NCBI RefSeq assembly: GCF_027744825.2
Contig: NC_071334.1
Location: forward strand, 39,719,437 to 39,783,436
Source of the DNA: Synchiropus splendidus
Taxonomy: Eukaryota; Chordata; Actinopteri; Syngnathiformes; Callionymidae
Direction of reading: 5' to 3'
Length of the DNA: 64,000 nucleotides
Positions 1 to 10,151 of the stretch are shown here, one piece after another (position 1 is the stretch's first letter; the number at the start of each line of letters is the position of its first letter). The position numbers were made by a program, and so were the translations under genes. The notes under the pieces are model-generated. The model had not been told where the DNA came from. It saw only the letters and a list, made by a program, of their open reading frames with translations, and searched no databases.

Positions 1-1692
1 TATAGTGGGAGGTTAAAATTTCATGTTCTGAAGCTTCCCTGAAAAGTTATGGCACAATGCACAAAAACGCTTTTCAGCCTGAGATAAGGTGGGTTTCGGA
101 ACGCCAAACATAAAAGTGTTGATAACTTTCGAAAAACACTTCAGACAGCTTAGATTAGATGTGCAACTACTAGAAAGACCCTTTCTGCTATAGTGGGAGG
201 TTAAAATTTCATGTTCTGAAGCTTCCCTGAAAAGTTATGGCACAATGCACAAAAACGCTTTTCAGCCTGAGATAAGGTGGGTTTCGGAACGCCAAACATA
301 AAAGTGTTGATAACTTTCGAAAGACACTTCAGACAGCTTAGATTTGATGTGCACCTACTAGAAAGACCCTTTCTGCCATAGTGGGAGGTTAAAATTTCAT
401 GTTCTGAAGCTTCCCTGAAAAGTTATGGCACAATGCACAAAAACGCTTTTCAGCCTGAGATAAGGTGGGTTTCGGAACGCCAAACATAAAAGTGTTGATA
501 ACTTTCGAAAAACACTTCAGACAGCTTAGATTTGGTGTGCAACTACTAGAAAGACCCTTTCTGCTATAGTGGGAGGTTAAAATTTCATGTTCTGAAGCTT
601 CCCTGAAAAGTTATGGCACAATGCACAAAAACGCTTTTCATCCTGAGATAAGGTGGGTTTCGGAACGCCAAACATAAAAGTGTTGATAACTTTCGAAAAA
701 CACTTCAGACAGCTTAGATTTGATGTGCACCTACTAGAAAGGCCCTTTTTGCTATAGTGGGAGGTTAAAATTTCATGTTCTGAAGCTTCCCTGAAAAGTT
801 ATGGCACAATGCGTAAAAACGCTTTTCAGCCTGAGATAAGGTGGGTTTCGGAACGCCAAACATAAAAGTGTTAAAAACTTTCGAAAAACACATCAGACAG
901 CTTAGATTTGATGTGCAACTACTAGAAAGACCCTTTCTGCTATAGTGGGAGGCTAAAATTTCATGTTCTGAAGCTTCCCTGAAAAGTTATGGCACAATGC
1001 ACAAAAACGCTTTTCAGCCTGAGATAAGGTGGGTTTCGGAACGCCAAACATAAAAGTGTTGATAACTTTCGAAAAACACTTCATACAGCTTAGATTTGAT
1101 GTGCAACTACTAGAAAGACCCTTTCTGCTATAGTGGGAGGCTAAAATTTCATGTTCTGAAGCTTCCCTGAAAAGTTATGGCACAATGCACAAAAACGCTT
1201 TTCAGCCTGAGATAAGGTGGGTTTCGGATCGCCAAACATAAAAGTGTTAATAACTTTCGAAAAACACTTCAGACAGCTTAGATTTGATGTGCACCTACTA
1301 GAAAGACCATTTCTGCTATAGTGGGAGGTTAAAATTTCATGTTCTGAAGCTTCCCTGAAAAGTTATGGCACAATGCACAAAAACGCTTTTCAGCCTGAGA
1401 TAAGGTGGGTTTCGGAACGCCAAACATAAAAGTGTTGATAACTTTCGAAAAACACTTCAGACAGCTTAGATTTGAAGTGCAACTACTAGAAAGACCCTTT
1501 CTGCTATAGTGGGAGGTTAAAATTTCATGTTCTGAAGCTTCCCTGAAAAGTTATGGCACAATGCACAAAAACGCTTTTCAGCCTGAGATAAGGTGGGTTT
1601 CGGAACGCCAAACATAAAAGTGTTGATAACTTTCGAAAAACACTTCAGACAGCTTAGATTTGATGCGCAACTACTAGAAAGACCCTTTCTGC

Positions 1693-1881
1693 TATAGTGG
1701 GAGGTTAAAATTTCATGTTCTGAAGCTTCCCTGAAAAGTTATGGCACAATGCACAAAAACGCTTTTCAGCCTGAGATAAGGTGGGTTTCGGAACGCCAAA
1801 CATAAAAGTGTTGATTAACTTTCGAAAAACACTTCAGACAGCTTAGATTTGATGTGCACCTACTAGAAAGGCCCTTTCTGC
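1693..1881. repeat. Monomer 10, 189 bp (+1)
   Basis: One extra T gives GTTGATTAAC in place of GTTGATAAC, near 1815. This is one of only three single-base insertions in the window and is not copied elsewhere. Confidence 0.9.
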
Positions 1882-3573
1882 TATAGTGGGAGGTTAAAAT
1901 TTCATGTTCTGAAGCTTCCCTGAAAAGTTATGGCACAATGCACAAAAACGCTTTTCAGCCTGAGATAAGGTGGGTTTCGGAACGCCAAACATAAAAGTGT
2001 TGATAACTTTCGAAAAACACTTCCGACAGCTTAGATTTGATGTGTACCTACTAGAAAGACCCTTTCTGCTATAGTGGGAGGTTAAAATTTCATGTTCTGA
2101 AGCTTCCCTGAAAAGTTATGGCACAATGCACAAAAACGCTTTTCAGCCTGAGATAAGGTGGGTTTCGGAACGCCAAACATAAAAGTGTTGATAACTTTCG
2201 AAAAGCACTTCCGACAGCTTAGATTTGATGTGCACCTACTAGAAAGACCCTTTCTGCTATAGTGGGAGGTTAAAATTTCATATTCTGAACCTTCCCTGAA
2301 AAGTTATGGCACAATGCACAAAAACGCTTTTCAGCCTGAGATAAGGTGGGTTTCGGAACGCCAAACATAAAAGTGATGATAACCTTCGAAAAACACTTCA
2401 GACAGCTTAGATTTGGTGTGCAACTACTAGAAAGACCCTTTCTGCTATAGTGGGAGGTTAAAATTTCATGTTCTGAAGCTTCCCTGAAAAGTTATGGCAC
2501 AATGCACAAAAACGCTTTTCAGCCTGAGATAAGGTGGGTTTCGGAACGCCAAACATAAAAGTGTTGATAACTTTCGAAAAACACTTCAGACAGCTTAGAT
2601 TTGATGTGCACCTACTAGAAAGGCCCTTTCTGCTATAGTGGGAGGCAATAATTTCATGTTCTGAAGCTTCCCTGAAAAGTTATGGCACAATGCACAAAAA
2701 CGCTTTTCAGCCTGAGATAAGGTGGGTTTCGGAACGCCAAACATAAAAGTGTTGATAACTTTCGAAAAACACTTCAGACAGCTTAGATTTGATGTGCACC
2801 TACTAGAAAGGCCCTTTTTGCTATAGTGGGAGGTTAAAATTTCATGTTCTGAAGCTTCCCTGAAAAGTTATGGCACAATGCACAAAAACGCTTTTCAGCC
2901 TGAGATAAGGTGGGTTTCGGAACGCCAAACATAAAAGTGTTAATAACTTTCGAAAAACACTTCAGACAGCTAAGATTTCATGTACAACTACTAGAAAGAC
3001 CCTTTCTGCTATAGTGGGAGGTTAAAATTTCATGTTCTGAAGCTTCCCTGAAAAGTTATGGCACAATGCACAAAAACGCTTTTCAGCCTGAGATAAGGTG
3101 GGTTTCGGAACGCCAAACATAAAAGTGTTGATAACTTTCGAAAAACACGTCAGACAGCTTAGATTTGATGTGCAACTACTAGAAAGACCCTTTCTGCTAT
3201 AGTGGGAGGTTAAAATGTCATGTTCTGAAGCTTCCCTGAAAAGTTATGGCACAATGCACAAAAACGCTTTTCAGCCTGAGATAAGGTGGGTTTCGGAACG
3301 CCAAACATAAAAGTGTTGATAACTTTCGAAAAACACTTCCGACAGCTTAGATTTGATGTGTACCTACTAGAAAGACCCTTTCTGCTATAGTGGGAGGTTA
3401 AAATTTCATGTTCTGAAGCTTCCCTGAAAAGTTATGGCACAATGCACAAAAACGCTTTTCAGCCTGAGATAAGGTGGGTTTCGGAACGCCAAACATAAAA
3501 GTGTTGATAACTTTCGAAAAACACTTCAGACAGCTTAGATTTGGTGTGCAACTACTAGAAAGACCCTTTCTGC

Positions 3574-3760
3574 TATAGTGGGAGGTTAAAATTTCATGTT
3601 CTGAAGCTTCCCTGAAAAGTTATGGCACAATGCACAAAAACGCTTTTCAGCCTGAGATAAGGTGGGTTTCGGAACGCCAAACATAAAAGTGTTGATAACT
3701 TTCGAAAACACGTCAGACAGCTTAGATTTGATGTGCACCTACTAGAAAGTCCCTTTCTGC
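3574..3760. repeat. Monomer 20, 187 bp (-1), CGAAAACACGTCAG type
   Basis: One A is missing from the A5 tract after TTTCG, followed by CACGTCAG and an AGTCCC end. The same haplotype recurs in m54, m68 (with a different end) and m90, so this deletion was copied along the array rather than arising four times. Confidence 0.9.
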
Positions 3761-4059
3761 TATAGTGGGAGGTTAAAATTTCATGTTCTGAAGCTTCCCT
3801 GAAAAGTTATGGCACAATGCGTAAAAACGCTTTTCGGCCTGAGATAAGGTGGGTTTCGGAACGCCAAACATAAAAGTGTTGATAACTTTCGAAAAACACT
3901 TCAGACAGCTTAGATTTGATGTGCAACTACTAGAAAGACCCTTTCTGCTATAGTGGGACGTTAAAATTTCATGTTCTGAAGCTTCCCTGAAAAGTTATGG
4001 CACAATGCACAAAAACGCTTTTCAGCCTGAGATAAGGTGGGTTTCGGAACGCCAAACAT

Positions 4060-5563
4060 AAAAGTGTTGATAACTTTCGAAAAACACTTCAGACAGCTTA
4101 GATTTGATGTGCACCTACTAGAAAGGCCCTTTCTGCTATAGTGGGAGGCAATAATTTCATGTTCTGAAGCTTCCCTGAAAAGTTGTGGCACAATGCACAA
4201 AAACGCTTTTCAGCCTGAGATAAGGTGGGTTTCGGAACGCCAAACATAAAAGTGTTGATAACTTTCGAAAAACACTTCAGACAGCTTAGATTTGATGTGC
4301 ACCTACTAGAAAGGCCCTTTTTGCTATAGTGGGACGTTAAAATTTCATGTTCTGAAGCTTCCCTGAAAAGTTATGGCACAATGCACAAAAACGCTTTTCA
4401 GCCTGAGATAAGGTGGGTTTCGGAACGCCAAACATAAAAGTGTTGATAACTTTCGAAAAACACTTCAGACAGCTTAGATTTGATGTGCAACTACTAGAAA
4501 GACCCTTTCTGCTATAGTGGGAGGTTAAAATGTCATGTTCTGAAGCTTCCCTGAAAAGTTATGGCACAATGCACAAAAACGCTTTTCAGCCTGAGATAAG
4601 GTGGGTTTCGGAACGCCAAACATAAAAGTGTTGATAACTTTCGAAAAACACTTCCGACAGCTTAGATTTGATGTGTACCTACTAGAAAGACCCTTTCTGC
4701 TATAGTGGGAGGTTAAAATTTCATGTTCTGAAGCTTCCCTGAAAAGTTATGGCACAATGCACAAAAACGCTTTTCAGCCTGAGATAAGGTGGGTTTCGGA
4801 ACGCCAAACATAAAAGTGTTGATAACTTTCGAAAAACACTTCAGACAGCTTAGATTTGGTGTGCAACTACTAGAAAGACCCTTTCTGCTATAGTGGGAGG
4901 TTAAAATTTCATGTTCTGAAACTTCCCCGAAAAGTTATGGCACAATGCACAAAAACGCTTTTCAGCCTGAGATAAGGTGGGTTTCGGAACGCCAAACATA
5001 AAAGTGTTGATAACTTTCGAAAAACACTTCCGACAGCTTAGATTTGATGTGCACCTACTAGAAAGTCCCTTTCTGCTATAGTGGGAGGTTAAAATTTCAT
5101 GTTCTGAAGCTTCCCTGAAAAGTTATGGCACAATGCGTAAAAACGCTTTTCGGCCTGAGATAAGGTGGGTTTCGGAACGCCAAACATAAAAGTGTTGATA
5201 ACTTTCGAAAAACACTTCAGACAGCTTAGATTTGATGTGCAACTACTAGAAAGACCCTTTCTGCTATAGTGGGAGGTTAAAATTTCATGTTCTGAAGCTT
5301 CCCTGAAAAGTTATGGCACAATGCACAAAAACGCTTTTCAGCCTGAGATAAGGTGGGTTTCCGAACGCCAAACATAAAAGTGTTAATAACTTTCAAAAAA
5401 CACTTCAGACAGCTAAGATTTTAAATGCCACTACTAGAAAGACCCTTTCTGCTATAGTGGGAGGTTAAAATTTCATGTTCTGAAGCTTCCCTGAAAAGTT
5501 ATGGCACAATGCACCAAAACGCTTTTCAGCCTGAGATAAGGTGGGTTTCGGAACGCCAAACAT
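4060..5563. repeat. 8-mer higher-order repeat, copy 1 (1504 bp)
   Basis: Rare markers recur exactly 1504 bp later: AGTTGTGG (4182 and 5686), GGGACGTT (4331 and 5835), GAAACTTCCCC (near 4917 and 6421), TTTCCGAAC (near 5361 and 6865), TTTCAAAAAAC, and GCACCAAAAC (5511 and 7015). The start lies between positions 65 and 154 of monomer 22. No diagnostic site I checked differs between the copies. Confidence 0.88.
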
Positions 5564-7067
5564 AAAAGTGTTGATAACTTTCGAAAAACACTTCAGACAG
5601 CTTAGATTTGATGTGCACCTACTAGAAAGGCCCTTTCTGCTATAGTGGGAGGCAATAATTTCATGTTCTGAAGCTTCCCTGAAAAGTTGTGGCACAATGC
5701 ACAAAAACGCTTTTCAGCCTGAGATAAGGTGGGTTTCGGAACGCCAAACATAAAAGTGTTGATAACTTTCGAAAAACACTTCAGACAGCTTAGATTTGAT
5801 GTGCACCTACTAGAAAGGCCCTTTTTGCTATAGTGGGACGTTAAAATTTCATGTTCTGAAGCTTCCCTGAAAAGTTATGGCACAATGCACAAAAACGCTT
5901 TTCAGCCTGAGATAAGGTGGGTTTCGGAACGCCAAACATAAAAGTGTTGATAACTTTCGAAAAACACTTCAGACAGCTTAGATTTGATGTGCAACTACTA
6001 GAAAGACCCTTTCTGCTATAGTGGGAGGTTAAAATGTCATGTTCTGAAGCTTCCCTGAAAAGTTATGGCACAATGCACAAAAACGCTTTTCAGCCTGAGA
6101 TAAGGTGGGTTTCGGAACGCCAAACATAAAAGTGTTGATAACTTTCGAAAAACACTTCCGACAGCTTAGATTTGATGTGTACCTACTAGAAAGACCCTTT
6201 CTGCTATAGTGGGAGGTTAAAATTTCATGTTCTGAAGCTTCCCTGAAAAGTTATGGCACAATGCACAAAAACGCTTTTCAGCCTGAGATAAGGTGGGTTT
6301 CGGAACGCCAAACATAAAAGTGTTGATAACTTTCGAAAAACACTTCAGACAGCTTAGATTTGGTGTGCAACTACTAGAAAGACCCTTTCTGCTATAGTGG
6401 GAGGTTAAAATTTCATGTTCTGAAACTTCCCCGAAAAGTTATGGCACAATGCACAAAAACGCTTTTCAGCCTGAGATAAGGTGGGTTTCGGAACGCCAAA
6501 CATAAAAGTGTTGATAACTTTCGAAAAACACTTCCGACAGCTTAGATTTGATGTGCACCTACTAGAAAGTCCCTTTCTGCTATAGTGGGAGGTTAAAATT
6601 TCATGTTCTGAAGCTTCCCTGAAAAGTTATGGCACAATGCGTAAAAACGCTTTTCGGCCTGAGATAAGGTGGGTTTCGGAACGCCAAACATAAAAGTGTT
6701 GATAACTTTCGAAAAACACTTCAGACAGCTTAGATTTGATGTGCAACTACTAGAAAGACCCTTTCTGCTATAGTGGGAGGTTAAAATTTCATGTTCTGAA
6801 GCTTCCCTGAAAAGTTATGGCACAATGCACAAAAACGCTTTTCAGCCTGAGATAAGGTGGGTTTCCGAACGCCAAACATAAAAGTGTTAATAACTTTCAA
6901 AAAACACTTCAGACAGCTAAGATTTTAAATGCCACTACTAGAAAGACCCTTTCTGCTATAGTGGGAGGTTAAAATTTCATGTTCTGAAGCTTCCCTGAAA
7001 AGTTATGGCACAATGCACCAAAACGCTTTTCAGCCTGAGATAAGGTGGGTTTCGGAACGCCAAACAT
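5564..7067. repeat. 8-mer higher-order repeat, copy 2 (1504 bp)
   Basis: This is the tandem partner of the preceding unit. Monomer 30, at the junction, is a hybrid: its first third has the GCACC marker of monomer 38, and its end has the GCACC/AAAGGCC tag of monomer 22. That is the expected product of unequal crossing-over inside a monomer. Confidence 0.88.
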
Positions 7068-7708
7068 AAAAGTGTTGATAACTTTCGAAAAACACTTCAG
7101 ACAGCTTAGATTAGATGTGCAACTACTAGAAAGACCGTTTCTGCTATAGTGGGAGGTTAAAATTTCATGTTCTGAAGCTTCGCTGAAAAGTTATGGCACA
7201 ATGCACAAAAACGCTTTTCAGCCTGAGATAAGGTGGGTTTCGGAACGCCAAACATAAAAGTGTTGATAACTTTCGAAAAACACTTCAGACAGCTTAGATT
7301 TGATGTGCACCTACTAGAAAGGCCCTTTTTGCTATAGTGGGAGGTTAAAATTTCATGTTCTGAAGCTTCCCTGAAAAGTTTTGGCACAATGCGTAAAAAC
7401 GCTTTTCAGCCTGAGATAAGGTGGGTTTCGGAACACCAAACATAAAAGTGTTAAAAACTTTCGAAAAACACATCAGACAGCTTAGATTTGATGTGCAACT
7501 ACTAGAAAGACCCTTTCTGCTATAGTGGGAGGCTAAAATTTCATGTTCTGAAGCTTCCCTGAAAAGTTATGGCACAATGCACAAAAACGCTTTTCAGCCT
7601 GAGATAAGGTGGGTTTCGGAACGCCAAACATAAAAGTGTTAATAACTTTCGAAAAACACTTCAGACAGCTTAGATTTGATGTGCACCTACTAGAAAGACC
7701 ATTTCTGC
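7068..7708. repeat. Transitional monomers 38 (end) to 41
   Basis: Monomer 39 has CTTCGCTG. Monomer 40 has AGTTTTGG, GCGT, GAACACC and GTTAAAAAC with CACATCAG. Monomer 41 has GGCT and an AGACCATTT end. The series parallels monomers 4-7, so this stretch is probably a displaced copy of that segment. No gene is present. Confidence 0.7.
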
Positions 7709-8272
7709 TATAGTGGGAGGTTAAAATTTCATGTTCTGAAGCTTCCCTGAAAAGTTATGGCACAATGCACAAAAACGCTTTTCAGCCTGAGATAAGGTGG
7801 GTTTCGGAACGCCAAACATAAAAGTGTTGATAACTTTCGAAAAACACTTCAGACAGCTTAGATTTGATGTGCAACTACTAGAAAAACCCTTTCTGCTATA
7901 GTGGGAGGTTAAAATTTCATGTTCTGAAGCTTCCCTGAAAAGTTATGGCACAATGCACAAAAACGCTTTTCAGCCTGAGATAAGGTGGGTTTCGGAACGC
8001 CAAACATAAAAGTGTTGATAACTTTCGAAAAACACTTCAGACAGCTTAGATTTGGTGTGCAACTACTAGAAAGACCCTTTCTGCTATAGTGGGAGGTTAA
8101 AATTTCATGTTCTGAAGCTTCCCTGAAAAGTTATGGCACAATGCACAAAAACGCTTTTCAGCCTGAGATAAGGTGGGTTTCGGAACGCCAAACATAAAAG
8201 TGTTGATAACTTTCGAAAAACACTTCAGACAGCTTAGATTTGATGTGCACCTACTAGAAAGGCCCTTTCTGC
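7709..8272. repeat. 3-mer tandem duplication, copy 1 (564 bp)
   Basis: Monomers 42-44 carry the rare AGAAAAACCC end (7881), then TGGTGTGCAAC, then TGATGTGCACC with AAAGGCCC. The same order follows 564 bp downstream. Confidence 0.85.
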
Positions 8273-8836
8273 TATAGTGGGAGGCAATAATTTCATGTTC
8301 TGAAGCTTCCCTGAAAAGTTATGGCACAATGCACAAAAACGCTTTTCAGCCTGAGATAAGGTGGGTTTCGGAACGCCAAACATAAAAGTGTTGATAACTT
8401 TCGAAAAACACTTCAGACAGCTTAGATTTGATGTGCAACTACTAGAAAAACCCTTTCTGCTATAGTGGGAGGTTAAAATTTCATGTTCTGAAGCTTCCCT
8501 GAAAAGTTATGGCACAATGCACAAAAACGCTTTTCAGCCTGAGATAAGGTGGGTTTCGGAACGCCAAACATAAAAGTGTTGATAACTTTCGAAAAACACT
8601 TCAGACAGCTTAGATTTGGTGTGCAACTACTAGAAAGACCCTTTCTGCTATAGTGGGAGGTTAAAATTTCATGTTCTGAAGCTTCCCTGAAAAGTTATGG
8701 CACAATGCACAAAAACGCTTTTCAGCCTGAGATAAGGTGGGTTTCGGAACGCCAAACATAAAAGTGTTGATAACTTTCGAAAAACACTTCAGACAGCTTA
8801 GATTTGATGTGCACCTACTAGAAAGGCCCTTTCTGC
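8273..8836. repeat. 3-mer tandem duplication, copy 2 (564 bp)
   Basis: Monomers 45-47 repeat the preceding 3-mer, with AGAAAAACCC at 8445. Monomer 45 is a hybrid: it opens with GGCAATAAT, like monomer 48, and ends like monomer 42. This marks the crossover. Confidence 0.85.
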
Positions 8837-9241
8837 TATAGTGGGAGGCAATAATTTCATGTTCTGAAGCTTCCCTGAAAAGTTATGGCACAATGCACAA
8901 AAACGCTTTTCAGCCTGAGATAAGGTGGGTTTCGGAACGCCAAACATAAAAGTGTTGATAACTTTCGAAAAACACTTCAGAAAGCTTAGATTTGATGTGC
9001 ACCTACTAGAAAGGCCCTTTTTGCTATAGTGGGAGGTTAAAATTTCATGTTCTGAAGCTTCCCTGAAAAGTTATGGCACAATGCACAAAAACGCTTTTCA
9101 GCCTGAGATAAGGTGGGTTTCGGAACGCCAAACATAAAAGTGTTAATAACTTTCGAAAAACACTTCAGACAGCTAAGATTTCATGTACAACTACTAGAAA
9201 GACCCTTTCTGCTATAGTGGGAGGTTAAAATTTCATGTTCT

Positions 9242-9249
9242 GAAGCTTC
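9242..9249. other. 8-bp palindrome GAAGCTTC (HindIII site), reference copy
   Basis: This perfect palindrome contains AAGCTT and is present in nearly every monomer, so HindIII should cut the array into a 188-bp ladder. It also has the GAAnnTTC form of two opposed heat-shock-factor half sites, flanked by further TTC and GAA triplets at non-canonical spacing. It is lost in monomers with GAACCTTCC (for example m13, m74, m227, m233, m236) and in m27 and m35 (GAAACTTCC). Confidence 0.9.
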
Positions 9250-9250
9250 C

Positions 9251-9289
9251 CTGAAAAGTTATGGCACAATGCACAAAAACGCTTTTCAG
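9251..9289. repeat. Inverted repeat CTGAAAAG / CTTTTCAG, 23-nt loop, reference copy
   Basis: The 8-nt arms at 9251-9258 and 9282-9289 are exact reverse complements separated by 23 nt. The arrangement is in most monomers and could form a stem in single-stranded DNA or a transcript. The right arm becomes CTTTTCGG in one recurrent subfamily, which weakens the pairing to a G-T wobble in RNA of one sense. No function is shown. Confidence 0.85.
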
Positions 9290-9293
9290 CCTG

Positions 9294-9337
9294 AGATAAG
9301 GTGGGTTTCGGAACGCCAAACATAAAAGTGTTGATAA
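9294..9337. other. Pair of WGATAR-type motifs, reference copy
   Basis: AGATAA at 9294-9299 and TGATAA at 9332-9337 both fit the WGATAR consensus of GATA-type zinc fingers. They lie in the same orientation 38 bp apart, repeating each 188 bp. Their presence is seen directly; binding is untested. The second is lost where GTTGATAAC becomes GTTAATAAC or GTTGATGAC, both common variants. Confidence 0.5.
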
Positions 9338-9338
9338 C

Positions 9339-9346
9339 TTTCGAAA
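9339..9346. other. 8-bp palindrome TTTCGAAA, reference copy
   Basis: This perfect palindrome is centred on a CpG and present in most monomers. Recurrent losses include TTCCGAAA (in the monomer preceding most +8 monomers), TTTCCAAA (m298, m302, m306), TTACGAAA (m198, m204) and TTTCAAAA (m29, m37). Confidence 0.85.
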
Positions 9347-9365
9347 AACACTTCAGACAGCTTAG

Positions 9366-9378
9366 ATTTGATGTGCAA
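9366..9378. other. Variable haplotype-tag segment, reference copy
   Basis: This is the most polymorphic stretch of the monomer. Recurrent versions after GATT are TGATGTGCAAC, TGATGTGCACC, TGGTGTGCAAC, AGATGTGCAAC, TGATGTGTACC, TCATGTACAAC, TTAAATGCCAC, TTATATGCCAC, TGGTGTGAAAC and TGACGTGCACC. The order of these versions is what reveals the higher-order repeats. Confidence 0.85.
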
Positions 9379-9964
9379 CTACTAGAAAGACCCTTTCTGC
9401 TATAGTGGGAGGTTAAAATTTCATGTTCTGAAGCTTCCCTGAAAAGTTATGGCACAATGCGTAAAAACGCTTTTCGGCCTGAGATAAGGTGGGTTTCGGA
9501 ACGCCAAACATAAAAGTGTTGATAACTTTCGAAAAACACTTCAGACAGCTTAGATTTGATGTGCAACTACTAGAAAGACCCTTTCTGCTATAGTGGGAGG
9601 TTAAAATGTCATGTTCTGAAGCTTCCCTGAAAAGTTATGGCACAATGCACAAAAACGCTTTTCAGCCTGAGATAAGGTGGGTTTCGGAACGCCAAACATA
9701 AAAGTGTTGATAACTTTCGAAAAACACTTCCGACAGCTTAGATTTGATGTGTACCTACTAGAAAGACCCTTTCTGCTATAGTGGGAGGTTAAAATTTCAT
9801 GTTCTGAAGCTTCCCTGAAAAGTTATGGCACAATGCACAAAAACGCTTTTCAGCCTGAGATAAGGTGGGTTTCGGAACGCCAAACATAAAAGTGTTGATA
9901 ACTTTCGAAAAACACTTCAGACAGCTTAGATTTGGTGTGCAACTACTAGAAAGACCCTTTCTGC

Positions 9965-10151
9965 TATAGTGGGAGGCTAAAATTTCATGTTCTGAAGCTT
10001 CCCTGAAAAGTTATGGCACAATGCACAAAAACGCTTTTCAGCCTGAGATAAGGTGGGTTTCGGAACGCCAAACATAAAAGTGTTGATAACTTTCGAAAAC
10101 ACGTCAGACAGCTTAGATTTGATGTGCACCTACTAGAAAGTCCCTTTCTGC
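9965..10151. repeat. Monomer 54, 187 bp (-1)
   Basis: It has GGCT at the start, the shortened A tract before CACGTCAG and an AGTCCC end, the same deletion haplotype as monomer 20. Its copy in the next 14-mer is monomer 68. Confidence 0.9.

Larger units (their letters stand above)
1..4059. repeat. Mixed-variant stretch, monomers 1-22
   Basis: No exact tandem higher-order unit was seen here. Monomers 4-7 (CATCC variant; GCGT with GTTAAAAAC and CACATCAG; GGCT; AGACCATTT) resemble monomers 39-41. Monomers 15-21 (GGCAATAAT; TCATGTACAAC; CACGTCAG; AAAATGTC with TGTGTACC; TGGTGTGCAAC; AGTCCC; GCGT with TTTTCGGCC) give the same order that builds the 14-mer further on. Monomer 3 begins CATAG instead of TATAG. 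Confidence 0.75.
9213..9400. repeat. Representative consensus monomer (monomer 50)
   Basis: This copy matches the consensus I derived at every position and serves as the reference for the monomer coordinates used in other entries (position 1 = 9213). It holds a HindIII site inside the palindrome GAAGCTTC (positions 30-37), an 8-bp inverted repeat CTGAAAAG/CTTTTCAG (39-46 and 70-77), two WGATAR-type motifs (82-87 and 120-125), the palindrome TTTCGAAA (127-134), four CpGs (68, 97, 102, 130) and the variable segment (about 154-166). A or T tracts fall near positions 15-21, 42-45, 63-67, 112-115 and 132-136. Confidence 0.9.

Noticed and set aside
3961..4200. 79-codon open frame on the minus strand, recurring at 5465-5704, 20316-20555, 20692-20931, 21820-22059 and 52536-52775
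   Set aside because: It starts at TTG, not ATG, runs through one and a third monomers and ends at the TAA made by TTAAAATTTCAT. Because 188 leaves remainder 2 on division by 3, each monomer is read in a different frame, and the open stretch exists only where variant bases remove a stop. It reflects satellite sequence, not a gene.
7157..7387. 76-codon minus-strand frame, and a 71-codon one at 55544-55759
   Set aside because: Same frame as the 79-codon one. The first starts at GTG; the second has an ATG only because of the private CTTCCATG change in m297. Sibling monomers do not keep them.
9340..9356. CENP-B box in the TTCGAAAAACACTTC segment
   Set aside because: Against the core pattern TTCGnnnnAnnCGGG it has TTCG, A and the first C but lacks GGG, six of nine key bases. 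No recurrent variant restores it, and the other TTCG (TTCGGAACG) fits worse.
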